From Porphyromonas uenonis DSM 23387 = JCM 13868 (GTDB taxonomy: Bacteria > Bacteroidota > Bacteroidia > Bacteroidales > Porphyromonadaceae), in contig NZ_KI535310.1 of the NCBI RefSeq assembly GCF_000482365.1, positions 55,127 to 119,126 of the forward strand: a stretch of 64,000 nucleotides of DNA, written 5' to 3'. The translations under genes and the position numbers were made by a program. This document shows positions 16,649 to 25,327 of this stretch, piece by piece (within the stretch, counting starts at the first letter, position 1; every line of letters begins with the position of its first letter). The notes under the pieces are model-generated. The model was not told the origin of the DNA. It saw nothing but the letters and a program-made list of their open reading frames with translations, and made no database searches.

Positions 16649-17983
16649 ATGTCCGCTCTTCAAGCAATCTCTCCCCTAGATGGTCGCTATGCGAGCAAGA
16701 CGGCTCCCCTAGCTGCTTATAGCTCTGAGTCGGCGCTCATCCGCTATCGTGTACGCATCGAGGTGGAGTACCTCATAGCACTCACCCAAGCGATACCCGC
16801 ACTAAGCAAAGCCATCACTGAGACTAAGCAACAGGCTCTACGAAAGCTCTACAAGGAGTGGTCCACAGAGGCTGCGCAGGAGGTCAAGGATATAGAGGCT
16901 ACGACCAATCACGATGTCAAGGCTGTCGAGTACTACATCAAGCGTCACCTCCCTCAGCTCGGACTAGAGGAGATAGAGGAGTATGTCCACTTCGGACTAA
17001 CTTCACAAGATGTCAATAATACCGCCTTCCCGCTCATGCTTCGTGAGGCGCTGCACGAGGTTTACCTCCCTACCCTTCAGAAGCTCATCGAGCAGCTTCG
17101 TCAGCTCGCCAATGAGTGGCACGATGTCGCTATGCTGGCTCGTACGCATGGTCAGCCTGCTAGCCCGACGCGTCTAGGCAAAGAGATCATGGTCTTCGTC
17201 TATCGCTTGGAGCAGCAGACGAAAGCTTTGGAGCAGGTGCCCATCACGGGCAAGTTTGGCGGAGCCACGGGCAACTTCAATGCGCACCATGTCGCCTACC
17301 CAGCGATTGACTGGGTTGCTTTTGGCAACAGCTTCCTCACATCACTAGGTCTGGAGCGTGAGCAGTACACGACGCAGATCTCCAACTACGACAATCTCGC
17401 CGCTCTCTTTGAGGCGATGGCGCGTATCAACACAATCCTCATCGATCTCGCTCGAGACTTCTGGAGCTACATCTCTATGGGTTACTTCGGGCAGAAGATC
17501 AAGGCGGGAGAGGTTGGCTCCAGTGCCATGCCTCACAAGGTTAACCCCATTGACTTTGAGAATGCCGAGGGCAATCTCGGGCTAGCTAATGCGGTGGCTC
17601 TGCATCTAGCCTCCAAGCTTCCTATCTCTCGTCTGCAGCGTGACCTAACCGACTCAACGGTGATCCGCAATCAGCTCGTTCCGATGGGCTACACGATGAT
17701 CGCTTTCAGCAGTCTCTCCAAGGGACTCGGCAAGCTGGTCATTCACCCCGAGCGCATCGCTCATGACCTCGACTGCAACTGGGCTGTCGTCGCCGAGGCT
17801 ATCCAGACGATCCTCCGCCGTGAGGGTTATCCACACCCCTACGAGACGCTCAAGGCTCTGACCCGTACGGGAGAGGAGATAAGCCAAGAGACGATCGCTC
17901 ACTTCATCGATACGCTTGAAGTTGCCGAGGAGGTCAAGGCGGAGCTCCGTCAGATCACCCCGCACAACTACGTGGGGCTCTAG
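16649..17983 (+). CDS. purB: Adenylosuccinate lyase
   Basis: Cleaves SAICAR and adenylosuccinate in purine synthesis. It has 444 residues in the fumarase/aspartase superfamily. The start region SPLDGRYASKTAPL is typical, the general base region is in LARTHGQPASPTRLGKE, and the superfamily signature is GSSAMPHKVNPIDFENAEGN at about residues 290-309, whose Ser is catalytic. It stands alone with hairpins upstream; no purine gene adjoins it. Confidence 0.97.
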   Translation: MSALQAISPLDGRYASKTAPLAAYSSESALIRYRVRIEVEYLIALTQAIPALSKAITETKQQALRKLYKEWSTEAAQEVKDIEATTNHDVKAVEYYIKRHLPQLGLEEIEEYVHFGLTSQDVNNTAFPLMLREALHEVYLPTLQKLIEQLRQLANEWHDVAMLARTHGQPASPTRLGKEIMVFVYRLEQQTKALEQVPITGKFGGATGNFNAHHVAYPAIDWVAFGNSFLTSLGLEREQYTTQISNYDNLAALFEAMARINTILIDLARDFWSYISMGYFGQKIKAGEVGSSAMPHKVNPIDFENAEGNLGLANAVALHLASKLPISRLQRDLTDSTVIRNQLVPMGYTMIAFSSLSKGLGKLVIHPERIAHDLDCNWAVVAEAIQTILRREGYPHPYETLKALTRTGEEISQETIAHFIDTLEVAEEVKAELRQITPHNYVGL

Positions 17984-17999
17984 TCTGCCAATAAATTAG

Positions 18000-18007
18000 T
18001 ACCTTTG
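18000..18007 (+). promoter_or_regulatory. -7 element for the RluB-like gene
   Basis: TACCTTTG, followed by a leader of about 145 nt. The leader contains a CTACGCAACA/TGTTGTGTAG hairpin near 18112-18140. Confidence 0.65.
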
Positions 18008-18155
18008 TCTCAGCTCAATCAGCTAGTAAGATCCACAGTTCGTGAGACCCGAAGGAGTGGTCTGCTGACACTGTTTCGACCAGCGACAGAGACCCATTGA
18101 TACAGAACATACTACGCAACACACTCAGTCTGTTGTGTAGGCATTAAATAGCTTC

Positions 18156-19574
18156 ATGTCTATAGACAGCAATCCTACATCAGAGGCACAGCACAAGGCG
18201 AGCACCTCTGCAGATTCATCTGCCGAGGCGCCATCGTCCGCATCTACTGGCAAGCGAAGACGTCAACGCATAGCACGACCCGCTTCCAGCGAATCCTTGA
18301 TTCGTGTCAAGGTTAGTGGCGAGGCTGGTGCCACGGTGACACATCGCAACATAGATGCCTCCGAGATGGTCAAGCCCCGCGACATCAATGCTGAGAAAGC
18401 TTTGGAGCGCAGACTTGACTTCGACGAGCAGCATCCTGGAGGACGGAGTCTTCACAAAGTGACGACACCCGTGTCTTTAGTAGGCGATGGCAATCAGGAG
18501 GACCCTGTCATATATCCATACGCTAAGCAGAGAGGCAAGGGCAACCGCTCTAAAGCCAATAACGGAGAGGCTCGCACCTCGGCGCCAAGTCGTAAGAGAG
18601 AAGCCTCGGCTGACTCAACCGACCGCAAGAACAAGCGCTCTTCGGCTCCTCGCAAGAGCGCTGGTCAGCGTCCTAACAAGCAGCGCAAGGGCGAGTCTAA
18701 GCCCCGCACACCTAAGGCTCCTGTCGAGCCAGTGCGCTACGCCTCTCCACTAGTTGAGGCGGGCGAACCGATACGACTCAACAAGTTCCTCTCCAACTCT
18801 GGACTATGCTCACGTCGTACAGCAGACCAGTACATCGCTGCTGGACGTGTCAAGGTCAACGGCACCGTCATCTCCGAGCTTGGCTCGCAGGTACTACCGA
18901 CCGACCAGGTGATGGTCGATGACAAGCCAGTCACCCTAGAGGCAAAGGTCTACGTACTACTCAACAAGCCGAAGAATTGCGTCACCACGCTCACCGATCC
19001 CGAAGGTCGGCGCACCGTCATGGATCTCGTGCACAACGCCTGCACCGAGCGTATCTACCCCATCGGTCGACTAGACCGCAACACGACTGGCATCCTCCTC
19101 TTGACCAATGATGGCGACCTAGCGGTGCGCTTGATGCATCCCGCCTTTCGCAAGAAGAAGATCTACGAGGTAGCCCTCGACAAGGAGGTCACCGTAGAGC
19201 ATATGCAGATGATCGCTCAGGGCTTCGAGCTAGAGGATGGCGAGATCCATGCCGACGCTATCAGCTATATCTCAGGACAGACCCACGACAAGGTAGGTAT
19301 AGAGATTCACTCGGGACGCAACCGCATCGTGCGCCGCATCTTCGAGCATCTAGGCTATCGCGTCGTACATCTAGACCGTGTCTACTACGCAGGCCTCACC
19401 AAGAAAGATCTACCCCGAGGTCGCTGGCGCTACCTCACTCCCGAGGAGGTGCGCTACCTCCGCATGGGGGTCAAAGAGCAGGAGGACAATGGCGTAGCTC
19501 CCACCACCAAAGTCTATCACAAGCACCAAGAGACCCCAGACCATCCCTTCGCATCCGAAGAGATAGAAGACTAA
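18156..19574 (+). CDS. Pseudouridine synthase, RluB/RsuA family, with long disordered N-terminus
   Basis: Isomerises a uridine in rRNA, by homology with RluB (23S U2605). Of 472 residues, the first 195 or so are low-complexity, basic and Ser/Arg/Lys-rich with no fold evident. The S4 RNA-binding domain follows (IRLNKFLSNSGLCSRRTAD), then the catalytic domain with YVLLNKPKNCVTTL and the GRLDRNTTGILLLTNDG motif, whose Asp is the nucleophile. The C-terminus is short and acidic. RluB, RluE and RluF are not separated by sequence reading alone. Confidence 0.88.
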   Translation: MSIDSNPTSEAQHKASTSADSSAEAPSSASTGKRRRQRIARPASSESLIRVKVSGEAGATVTHRNIDASEMVKPRDINAEKALERRLDFDEQHPGGRSLHKVTTPVSLVGDGNQEDPVIYPYAKQRGKGNRSKANNGEARTSAPSRKREASADSTDRKNKRSSAPRKSAGQRPNKQRKGESKPRTPKAPVEPVRYASPLVEAGEPIRLNKFLSNSGLCSRRTADQYIAAGRVKVNGTVISELGSQVLPTDQVMVDDKPVTLEAKVYVLLNKPKNCVTTLTDPEGRRTVMDLVHNACTERIYPIGRLDRNTTGILLLTNDGDLAVRLMHPAFRKKKIYEVALDKEVTVEHMQMIAQGFELEDGEIHADAISYISGQTHDKVGIEIHSGRNRIVRRIFEHLGYRVVHLDRVYYAGLTKKDLPRGRWRYLTPEEVRYLRMGVKEQEDNGVAPTTKVYHKHQETPDHPFASEEIED

Positions 19575-19602
19575 ATAGGTATAAACCATATCAGCAGATA
19601 CT

Positions 19603-21018
19603 ATGAATAACTCACTACCACGCACTACTATCAAGGAGCTCCCCCAGCTTGCTCAGCGTCAGCTCCCCCAGCCCGTCTGTGTCAAGGGTTGGGTACGTAC
19701 CAAGCGAGGCAACAAGGCTGTCTGCTTCGTTGCGCTCAACGATGGCTCGACCGTACACAGCATACAGATCGTCATTGACAAGACCCAGACCGACCCCAAG
19801 CTCATCGAGCAGATCACCACAGGCGCCGCTATCGGGGTCGTCGGCACGCTCGTTGCTTCACAGGGTCAAGGGCAAGAGTACGAGATACAGGCTAGCGAAA
19901 TAACCATCTACGGCACCTGTGATCCCGTTCGCTATCCACTGCAAAAGAAGGGACACACGCTAGAGTTCCTCCGTGAGATTGCTCACCTGCGTCCACGTAC
20001 CAACACCTTCGCAGCAGTCCTCCGCATCCGCCACAACATGGCTTATGCGATCCACACCTTCTTTCACGAGCGTGGCTACTTCTACCTCCACACCCCGATC
20101 ATCACCTCGAGCGATGCCGAGGGTGCAGGGCAAATGTTTACCGTCACCACGCTAGACATGAACAAGCTTCCCCTCGCTAAAGATGGGAGCGTGGACTACA
20201 GCAAAGACTTCTTTGGCAAGCACACCTCGATGACCGTATCGGGACAGCTAGAGGGCGAGCTGGGAGCCCTGGCTCTAGGCGGTATCTATACCTTTGGCCC
20301 TACCTTTAGAGCTGAGAATTCTAATACGCCACGCCACCTCGCAGAGTTTTGGATGGTCGAGCCTGAGGTCGCCTTTATGGATAACGAGGGCAACCAAGAC
20401 CTCGCCGAGGCGTTTACCAAGCATTGTCTCCAGTGGGCTCTCGACCACTGTATGGACGACCTCGAGTTCCTCGCCGAGCATTATGACAAGGAGCTCATCG
20501 AGCGCATCCGCTTCGTTGTGGAGCGTCCATTCGTACGTACCACCTATACCGAGGGTGTCGCCATCCTTGAGGAGGCCGTCCGTAACGGCAAGAAGTTCGA
20601 GTTCCCCGTCTACTGGGGTGCCGACCTCGCCAGCGAGCACGAGCGCTACCTCGTCGAGCAGCACTACAACGCACCCGTCATCATGACCGACTACCCGAAG
20701 GAGATCAAGGCCTTCTATATGAAGCAAAACGAAGACGGCAAGACCGTCCGCGGTATGGACGTCCTCTTCCCGCACATCGGCGAGATCATCGGAGGTAGCG
20801 AGCGTGAGACCGACATTGACAAGCTCACGGCACGTGCCCAGGAGGTCGGTATCAAGGACAAGGATCTGTGGTGGTACCTCGACACCCGTCGCTATGGCTC
20901 AGCGCCACATGCGGGCTTCGGACTAGGCTTCGAGAGACTCCTCCTCTTCGTCACCGGCATGACCAATATCCGTGACGTAATCCCCTTCCCCCGCACACCA
21001 AACAACGCTAACTTCTAG
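19603..21018 (+). CDS. asnS: Asparaginyl-tRNA synthetase
   Basis: Class IIb synthetase charging tRNA-Asn. It has 471 residues. The N-terminal OB fold carries [18 protein letters not shown], and the catalytic domain shows motif 2 [21 protein letters not shown] and motif 3 [15 protein letters not shown] near the C-terminus. The HLAEF sequence, with MVEPE after it, is characteristic of AsnRS rather than AspRS. It starts 28 nt after the pseudouridine synthase gene and may share its transcript. Confidence 0.96.
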   Translation: MNNSLPRTTIKELPQLAQRQLPQPVCVKGWVRTKRGNKAVCFVALNDGSTVHSIQIVIDKTQTDPKLIEQITTGAAIGVVGTLVASQGQGQEYEIQASEITIYGTCDPVRYPLQKKGHTLEFLREIAHLRPRTNTFAAVLRIRHNMAYAIHTFFHERGYFYLHTPIITSSDAEGAGQMFTVTTLDMNKLPLAKDGSVDYSKDFFGKHTSMTVSGQLEGELGALALGGIYTFGPTFRAENSNTPRHLAEFWMVEPEVAFMDNEGNQDLAEAFTKHCLQWALDHCMDDLEFLAEHYDKELIERIRFVVERPFVRTTYTEGVAILEEAVRNGKKFEFPVYWGADLASEHERYLVEQHYNAPVIMTDYPKEIKAFYMKQNEDGKTVRGMDVLFPHIGEIIGGSERETDIDKLTARAQEVGIKDKDLWWYLDTRRYGSAPHAGFGLGFERLLLFVTGMTNIRDVIPFPRTPNNANF

Positions 21019-21042
21019 TTCTAGCAAAGCATATCAAGCGTA

Positions 21043-21080
21043 AAGGCTGTAGTATCGAGAGCGATGCTACAGCCTTTTTC
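21043..21080 (+). terminator. Terminator after asnS
   Basis: AAGGCTGTAGTATCG pairs with CGATGCTACAGCCTT across an AGAG loop (one mismatch), running into TTTTC. Confidence 0.9.
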
Positions 21081-21103
21081 ATTTGTCTAGTGAAAGCCTA
21101 TTG

Positions 21104-21278
21104 GAGACTGTTGCAAAAGTCAACAGTCTCACAATCTTGCTTGCAAGATTGTTCTGACTTTGCAGAAAGGATGAAGCGCAAGGCGCTGAGGGTGAGGTCT
21201 GAAGGGAGCATACCTCCGTATGTGACCGAAGCCGAATCCCGAAAGCAACACAGCGATTCGCCTTTATGCGACAGTCTC
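21104..21278. repeat. 175-bp element with GAGACTG-type inverted ends
   Basis: The left end GAGACTGTTGCA and right end TGCGACAGTCTC are inverted copies with one mismatch. Inside, GAGACTGTTG/CAACAGTCTC forms a perfect 10-bp hairpin at 21104-21130, followed by ACAATCTTGC/GCAAGATTGT. It lies between the asnS terminator and the convergent cyuA stop. A short ORF over it is not believable. It may be a MITE or a compound 3'-end structure. Confidence 0.65.
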
Positions 21279-21280
21279 TA

Positions 21281-22594
21281 TTAGTGGTTCTTGGACGTCA
21301 TGATGTCGAGTACGAGACGATCCGTCTCATTCATACCCACACGACCTATGCTAGTCAGGTTGTCTATCGTCTGATCCACATCATCGTCCACGATGCCCTC
21401 GCTCCCCGTGACCACCTTCTGCTCCATCGCTAGCAAAGAGGAGAACATAGCCGTGCTCACACCGCTCGACACCTTCAGGCTACAGCTTGGCTTAGCCCCA
21501 TCGCAGAGGAGCCCCGTGATGTTGCCCACCATATTCTTCACCGCATAGCTCACCTGCTGCTTATTGCCACCGAGCAGATAGGTCAAGCCACAAGCAGCGC
21601 CCGTCGAGGCGACGACACAACCGCACAGAGCCGAGAGACGGCCCAGCTTCTGCTTGATATAGATCACCATCAGATTGCTCAGCATCAGGGCGCGGACGGT
21701 CTCCTCGCGACTTTTCTTCTGCTCCTTAGCAAAGGTCAGCACAGGCATCGTCGCTGTGATACCCTGGTTACCACTGCCCGAATTGCTCATCACCGTCACA
21801 GGTGCCCCGTCCATGCGGGCATCGCAGGCAGCACTTGTCGCCGAGATAATCTTCGTCAAGGTTGATTCTCCTAGGTACTTTCGTCCTAAGTCACTCTGCA
21901 CCATACGCCCCACAGCGTGACCGTAGTTAGACTTCATCGAGAGGCGACTAGCCTCGGCATTGACCTCTGCATCAGCTAGGATAAACTCTATCTCCTCCAG
22001 CGGAGCAGTCGTGGCGAAGTCATAGACGAGCGAAAAGTTTAGCGCGAGCTCCTCCTCGTCATCCTCGTCATCCTGCTGCCCTATCGGATGATCCTCCAGG
22101 ACCTGATCCCCCTTGGCGAGGAAGGTCAGATGGTCATGCTTGCCACTGATGATGGCCGTAGCCGTCTCCCCGCCAGTCGTCTGTATCGTCACCTCAGCGT
22201 AGAGCTTGTCGACAGGCTCAGGCTTCGTGCCGATAGCTATGATCTTATCCTCGACCAGTTGCTTAGCCTCAGCCAGTTGCTCAGGTGTAAAGCTGTCTAG
22301 GAGTGTGAGCCCCTTCTCCGGCTGTGCCAGTACGACGCCTAGCGCTATAGCTATCGGCAGCCCGATCATGCCCGTCCCCGGTATTCCCACCCCGAGGGCA
22401 TTCTTGAGTACGTTGGGGCTTAGCAATACCGACACACTCTCTGGTGTCAAGTCGCCCAGCGTAGCACTAGCGTAAGCGGTGCAGAGTGATACAGCGACAG
22501 GCTCGGTACAGCCCGTAGCTGGGACCACCTCTTGGTGAATGAGCGAGATAATCTCTTGACGTAGAGCGGGAGTCAGTCTGTTTGTCGTCTTCAT
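21281..22594 (-). CDS. L-cysteine desulfidase family protein (CyuA/UPF0597)
   Basis: Fe-S enzyme family that releases sulfide and pyruvate from cysteine; the E. coli member is CyuA (YhaM). It has 437 residues. The family cysteines are visible in VPATGCTEPVAV (about residue 29), GCVVASTGAACGL and LLCDGAKPSCSLKV, and the NSGSGNQGI loop is present. An acidic insert (DDEDDEEE, about residue 185) is unusual. It starts 22 bp after the FHA gene on the same strand, so they are probably co-transcribed. Activity on serine cannot be excluded. Confidence 0.85.
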   Translation of the reverse strand: MKTTNRLTPALRQEIISLIHQEVVPATGCTEPVAVSLCTAYASATLGDLTPESVSVLLSPNVLKNALGVGIPGTGMIGLPIAIALGVVLAQPEKGLTLLDSFTPEQLAEAKQLVEDKIIAIGTKPEPVDKLYAEVTIQTTGGETATAIISGKHDHLTFLAKGDQVLEDHPIGQQDDEDDEEELALNFSLVYDFATTAPLEEIEFILADAEVNAEASRLSMKSNYGHAVGRMVQSDLGRKYLGESTLTKIISATSAACDARMDGAPVTVMSNSGSGNQGITATMPVLTFAKEQKKSREETVRALMLSNLMVIYIKQKLGRLSALCGCVVASTGAACGLTYLLGGNKQQVSYAVKNMVGNITGLLCDGAKPSCSLKVSSGVSTAMFSSLLAMEQKVVTGSEGIVDDDVDQTIDNLTSIGRVGMNETDRLVLDIMTSKNH

Positions 22595-22616
22595 GAGGAG
22601 GAGTAAATAGGAGGGA

Positions 22617-23156
22617 TTAAGGATTCGTCTCTTCGTAGTCAGTCCGTGTCACATAGATCAGGGAGGTCGCTCCCAGCGTGATCACATCGCCCGACTGTAG
22701 TTCGCGAAAGGTATCTGGCAGGTACTCAACACCCGCCACGAAGGTCCCCGTCATACTGTCCAAATCCTGTATGATCGCCTGTCCATCAGGCTCTATCGTG
22801 ATCTGGCAATGGTTACGTCCCAAGCTGGGGTCGCTACTATGTATCGGGGTGGTCACCGAGGTGCCACGTCCGTTGTAGCTGCCTATCGTGTTGCACCCCT
22901 CGTAGAGCGGGAGCAGGGCAGCGTAGGCAAAGTCGTTGGCAATCAACTGTAGATAAGCCCGTACAGGGTCCCCCTCGGGCGCAAGCTCAGCGTAGCGTGC
23001 CTTGAGATGCTCTAGCGTAGTGCCCCTAAGACGGAAGCGTAGGCTCTCGGAGCATGTTGGGCAGAGCATAGCGACCTTGCCACGGCAGTCGGCATTAGCT
23101 AGGATTGTCTCTTCGGAGATCTTAGTCGTACAGTGAGGACAGAGGATATAGTTCAC
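22617..23156 (-). CDS. FHA-domain protein with N-terminal zinc ribbon
   Basis: Probably a phosphothreonine-binding adaptor. It has 179 residues from GTG 23156. Two CxxC pairs (LCPHC at the N-terminus and LCPTC about 25 residues later) suggest a zinc ribbon. The FHA domain follows the IGSYNGRGT loop, with SLGRNHCQI and the conserved DLDSMTGTFV near residue 145. The frame stays open to 23252, but that extension runs over two -7 motifs and a palindrome array, so it was rejected. No kinase gene adjoins it. Confidence 0.8.
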   Translation of the reverse strand: MNYILCPHCTTKISEETILANADCRGKVAMLCPTCSESLRFRLRGTTLEHLKARYAELAPEGDPVRAYLQLIANDFAYAALLPLYEGCNTIGSYNGRGTSVTTPIHSSDPSLGRNHCQITIEPDGQAIIQDLDSMTGTFVAGVEYLPDTFRELQSGDVITLGATSLIYVTRTDYEETNP

Positions 23157-23186
23157 GGAGATGTATGCGATAGTTCGTTCTTGCCA

Positions 23187-23205
23187 CAAATGTACCACAA
23201 ATATA
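23187..23205 (-). promoter_or_regulatory. Two candidate -7 elements for the FHA-cyuA operon
   Basis: On the minus strand, TATATTTG (23198-23205) and TACATTTG (23187-23194) lie 11 bp apart, 30-50 bp before the GTG start. Confidence 0.6.
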
Positions 23206-23238
23206 CCACCTAAGCTTGCTTCGCTCGGAGCCACTTGC

Positions 23239-23332
23239 AGTTTCCTACCCATGAAACTAGAGTTTCTTACCTATGAAACTAGAGTTTCTCCCGTATGAAA
23301 CTGTAGTTTCAACCAGCTGAGACTAAAGTTTC
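23239..23332. repeat. Second AGTTTC-N8-GAAACT palindrome array, 22-bp period
   Basis: Units start at 23239, 23261, 23283 and 23305, again exactly 22 bp apart, with a partial fifth at 23327. The first three are perfect palindromes; the fourth is degenerate (GAGACT). The array sits between the divergent FHA and lipoprotein genes. Confidence 0.9.
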
Positions 23333-23336
23333 GACT

Positions 23337-23478
23337 TATAGGTCAAAATGGTGGGTGAGTTAAAGGTCTTTTCTAGGTATAGAGAGACATATAAGGGTTT
23401 GAAAAGCTTTGAAGTGTTAAAAGTGAGCCAACGCGAATGTACGCTATTAGGCTGTTTTACCCACCATTTTGACCTATA
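23337..23478. mobile_element. 142-bp element with perfect 20-bp inverted ends
   Basis: TATAGGTCAAAATGGTGGGT at 23337-23356 is the exact reverse complement of the sequence at 23459-23478. The interior shows no protein-like frame. This is the structure of a non-autonomous transposon (MITE). A related end, TTATAGGTCAAA, reappears at about 24949 after the next gene. Confidence 0.75.
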
Positions 23479-23491
23479 CGCCTCTTTTTAT

Positions 23492-23499
23492 TACCTTTG
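23492..23499 (+). promoter_or_regulatory. -7 element for the unknown lipoprotein
   Basis: TACCTTTG, 14 bp downstream of the 142-bp element; the leader is about 65 nt. Confidence 0.7.
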
Positions 23500-23572
23500 T
23501 AACGTGGTTATTGAGTTGCAATACAGGTTGCATAGATAGCCGATTACCTATCCTATTCATTTCGTTATTATT

Positions 23573-24883
23573 ATGAAACTGGCATATAACTTATCGATCC
23601 TGATCGGGCTTATGATGCTTCTCTCAGGCTGTGGCTTGATAAAGCTCTTCACCTCGGAGCCAAGGGATGTCTGCAAGGCGCAATTGGAGACCAAGGAAGG
23701 AGCTACCTACACAGGGTATCTTAGGATGCCTATGTCGGGGGACAAGGAGCTCAAGCTCTTCGATGACCTCGCCCTCGCCCATTCAGCCGGCACCTTCAAG
23801 TCCGAGGACCTGAAAGGCATCGAGCTAAGCAACCCCAAGAAACCGGACTCGAGCTATCGCTTTGAGTACAAAAAGTTCTCCACCTTCCTGCAAAGCAATG
23901 CCGCATGGATGACTCTCGTAGATAGGGGACCTGAGCTTACGGCCTACCTCCTGGCCTCTTCGTACAAGATTGATGAGAATGGGGACATCTTCTTCATCGG
24001 CAACGAGCAGCGGATCATACGTAGTGGAGGAAGTATGGCTGTGGTAAAGCCCAGCTTCCCACTATTCTTGGAGAAACGCGGAGGTATCCTAAGAAAGGTT
24101 GCTCTGGTACACGGGATCAACTATGAAGGATCTCAGTTTAGAGGCGGAGTGGTCAGATTCCTTGCCGATGATCCGGAGCTCTGTAGCTATGTGAGAGGAC
24201 TGAAGTGGGAGTTTGAGGACATAGATAAGGTGGTGAAGTACTACGATCCTCACCGCAAGGGTGAGCTGGTCATTAAGGATGACCGGGGTCAAGTCCTCGC
24301 TCTGCCACCACATAAGATGGTCACGGGTGCGCTGTCAGGCGAGCTTATCTACACTGCGGATCTGGCTAAAAACCTAACGCCACACTTTGGGATGGCCTCC
24401 TACCTCGGGCTCCGCTCATCCCTCGGGACGTACTTCACTTATGGCGGGTCTGTAGGGTTCAATCAGCCCTGCCTCGTGGATGATACGGCACTGATAACGG
24501 AGGATCCGAGCTTCTTGTCGAAAGATCGCAAGGAAGTGGAGGTACCTCAGGAGTTCATCAAGCGAGTGACCCTTTTTAGCTTCAATGCTTTTGCGGGTCT
24601 GCAGGTGCCGCTTGACCTAAAGTCTGTATATGTCATTCCTTCCCTGAGTGGATGTGTTACCGGTGACCTTCACTCCGACTACAGCCTGATCAGTGCTGGA
24701 CCGCTCGTAAGGTGCGACTTTGGCATCCCCTTGAAGTATGGGAATATGCTCTTCTTCGGTGCCGGATACAAGTATGGCTTCCCCATCAAGGATGCAGATG
24801 AGATGGCAGCTGACAACTACAAGAATGTGACCCCTTATGGTCAGTCTCATACCGTCTTTCTGTCCATCGGTTATATGTATTGA
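23573..24883 (+). CDS. Lipoprotein of unknown function
   Basis: I do not recognise a family. The 436-residue protein has a lipoprotein signal (MKLAYNLSILIGLMMLLSG, then Cys20). Residues about 35-330 are soluble-looking, with two similar stretches on handling of a ligand or epitope not identifiable by eye. The last 170 residues alternate hydrophobic and polar residues and end FLSIGYMY with a terminal aromatic, as in outer-membrane beta strands. It has its own promoter and a very strong terminator, hence monocistronic. Confidence 0.7.
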   Translation: MKLAYNLSILIGLMMLLSGCGLIKLFTSEPRDVCKAQLETKEGATYTGYLRMPMSGDKELKLFDDLALAHSAGTFKSEDLKGIELSNPKKPDSSYRFEYKKFSTFLQSNAAWMTLVDRGPELTAYLLASSYKIDENGDIFFIGNEQRIIRSGGSMAVVKPSFPLFLEKRGGILRKVALVHGINYEGSQFRGGVVRFLADDPELCSYVRGLKWEFEDIDKVVKYYDPHRKGELVIKDDRGQVLALPPHKMVTGALSGELIYTADLAKNLTPHFGMASYLGLRSSLGTYFTYGGSVGFNQPCLVDDTALITEDPSFLSKDRKEVEVPQEFIKRVTLFSFNAFAGLQVPLDLKSVYVIPSLSGCVTGDLHSDYSLISAGPLVRCDFGIPLKYGNMLFFGAGYKYGFPIKDADEMAADNYKNVTPYGQSHTVFLSIGYMY

Positions 24884-24900
24884 CCCGTAGATCTTCCTTA

Positions 24901-24940
24901 AATAAGGGAGCGAAAGAGATTCTCTTTCGCTCCCTTATTA
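24901..24940 (+). terminator. Very strong terminator after the lipoprotein
   Basis: A perfect 19-bp inverted repeat, AATAAGGGAGCGAAAGAGA, with almost no spacer, ending in TTATTATTAT. It may work in both directions. Confidence 0.85.
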
Positions 24941-25013
24941 TTATAGACTTATAGGTCAAAGTTTCACCCTCATACACTCACAGTTAGCCCAAAGTGTAAC
25001 ATTCAGAAGTCTC

Positions 25014-25218
25014 ACGAGTAACGATATGTAGGGACGCACGCTCTGTGCGTCCGTTGTATCAAAGGATACAGCGTCAAAGCTTTAACGGGGACGGACGCTC
25101 GGGACGAGTAACGGCTGTAGGGACGCACGGTCGTGCGTCCGTTGTATCAATAAGAACAGTGTCAAGGCTTTAACGGGGACGGACGCTCGACCGAGCGTCC
25201 CTACATATCGCTACTCGT
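25014..25218. repeat. MITE-like repeat, 205-bp compound copy
   Basis: The gene-free stretch 24884-25327 is mostly this element. The left end ACGAGTAACGATATGTAGGG is mirrored by the right end CCCTACATATCGCTACTCGT. A second left end (ACGAGTAACGGCTGTAGGG) at about 25104 shows that two units are nested. Both units have the palindromic GGACGCAC...GTGCGTCC and TTTAACGGGGACGGACGCTC core. Confidence 0.85.
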
Positions 25219-25236
25219 GGAAATTGCGCACAAAGA

Positions 25237-25279
25237 GAGGGGACGACACCTAGACTCCTTGGTCTCAGTGTCGCCCCCT
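25237..25279 (-). terminator. Terminator-like hairpin after cydB
   Basis: AGGGGaCGACAC and GTGTCGCCCCCT form a stem with one bulge plus an inner TAGAC/GTCTC pair. It lies about 50 bp past the cydB stop. Confidence 0.55.
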
Positions 25280-25327
25280 GTGTGAGGCTTGTGTGCTGGC
25301 CCTACTTAGCGGGGTCAGCCACAGTGA

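Noticed and set aside
21090..21284. Plus-strand ORF between asnS and cyuA
   Set aside because: It consists of hairpins and inverted repeats of a repeat element.
23348..23539. Plus-strand ORF upstream of the unknown lipoprotein
   Set aside because: It lies within the 142-bp inverted-repeat element and crosses the promoter.
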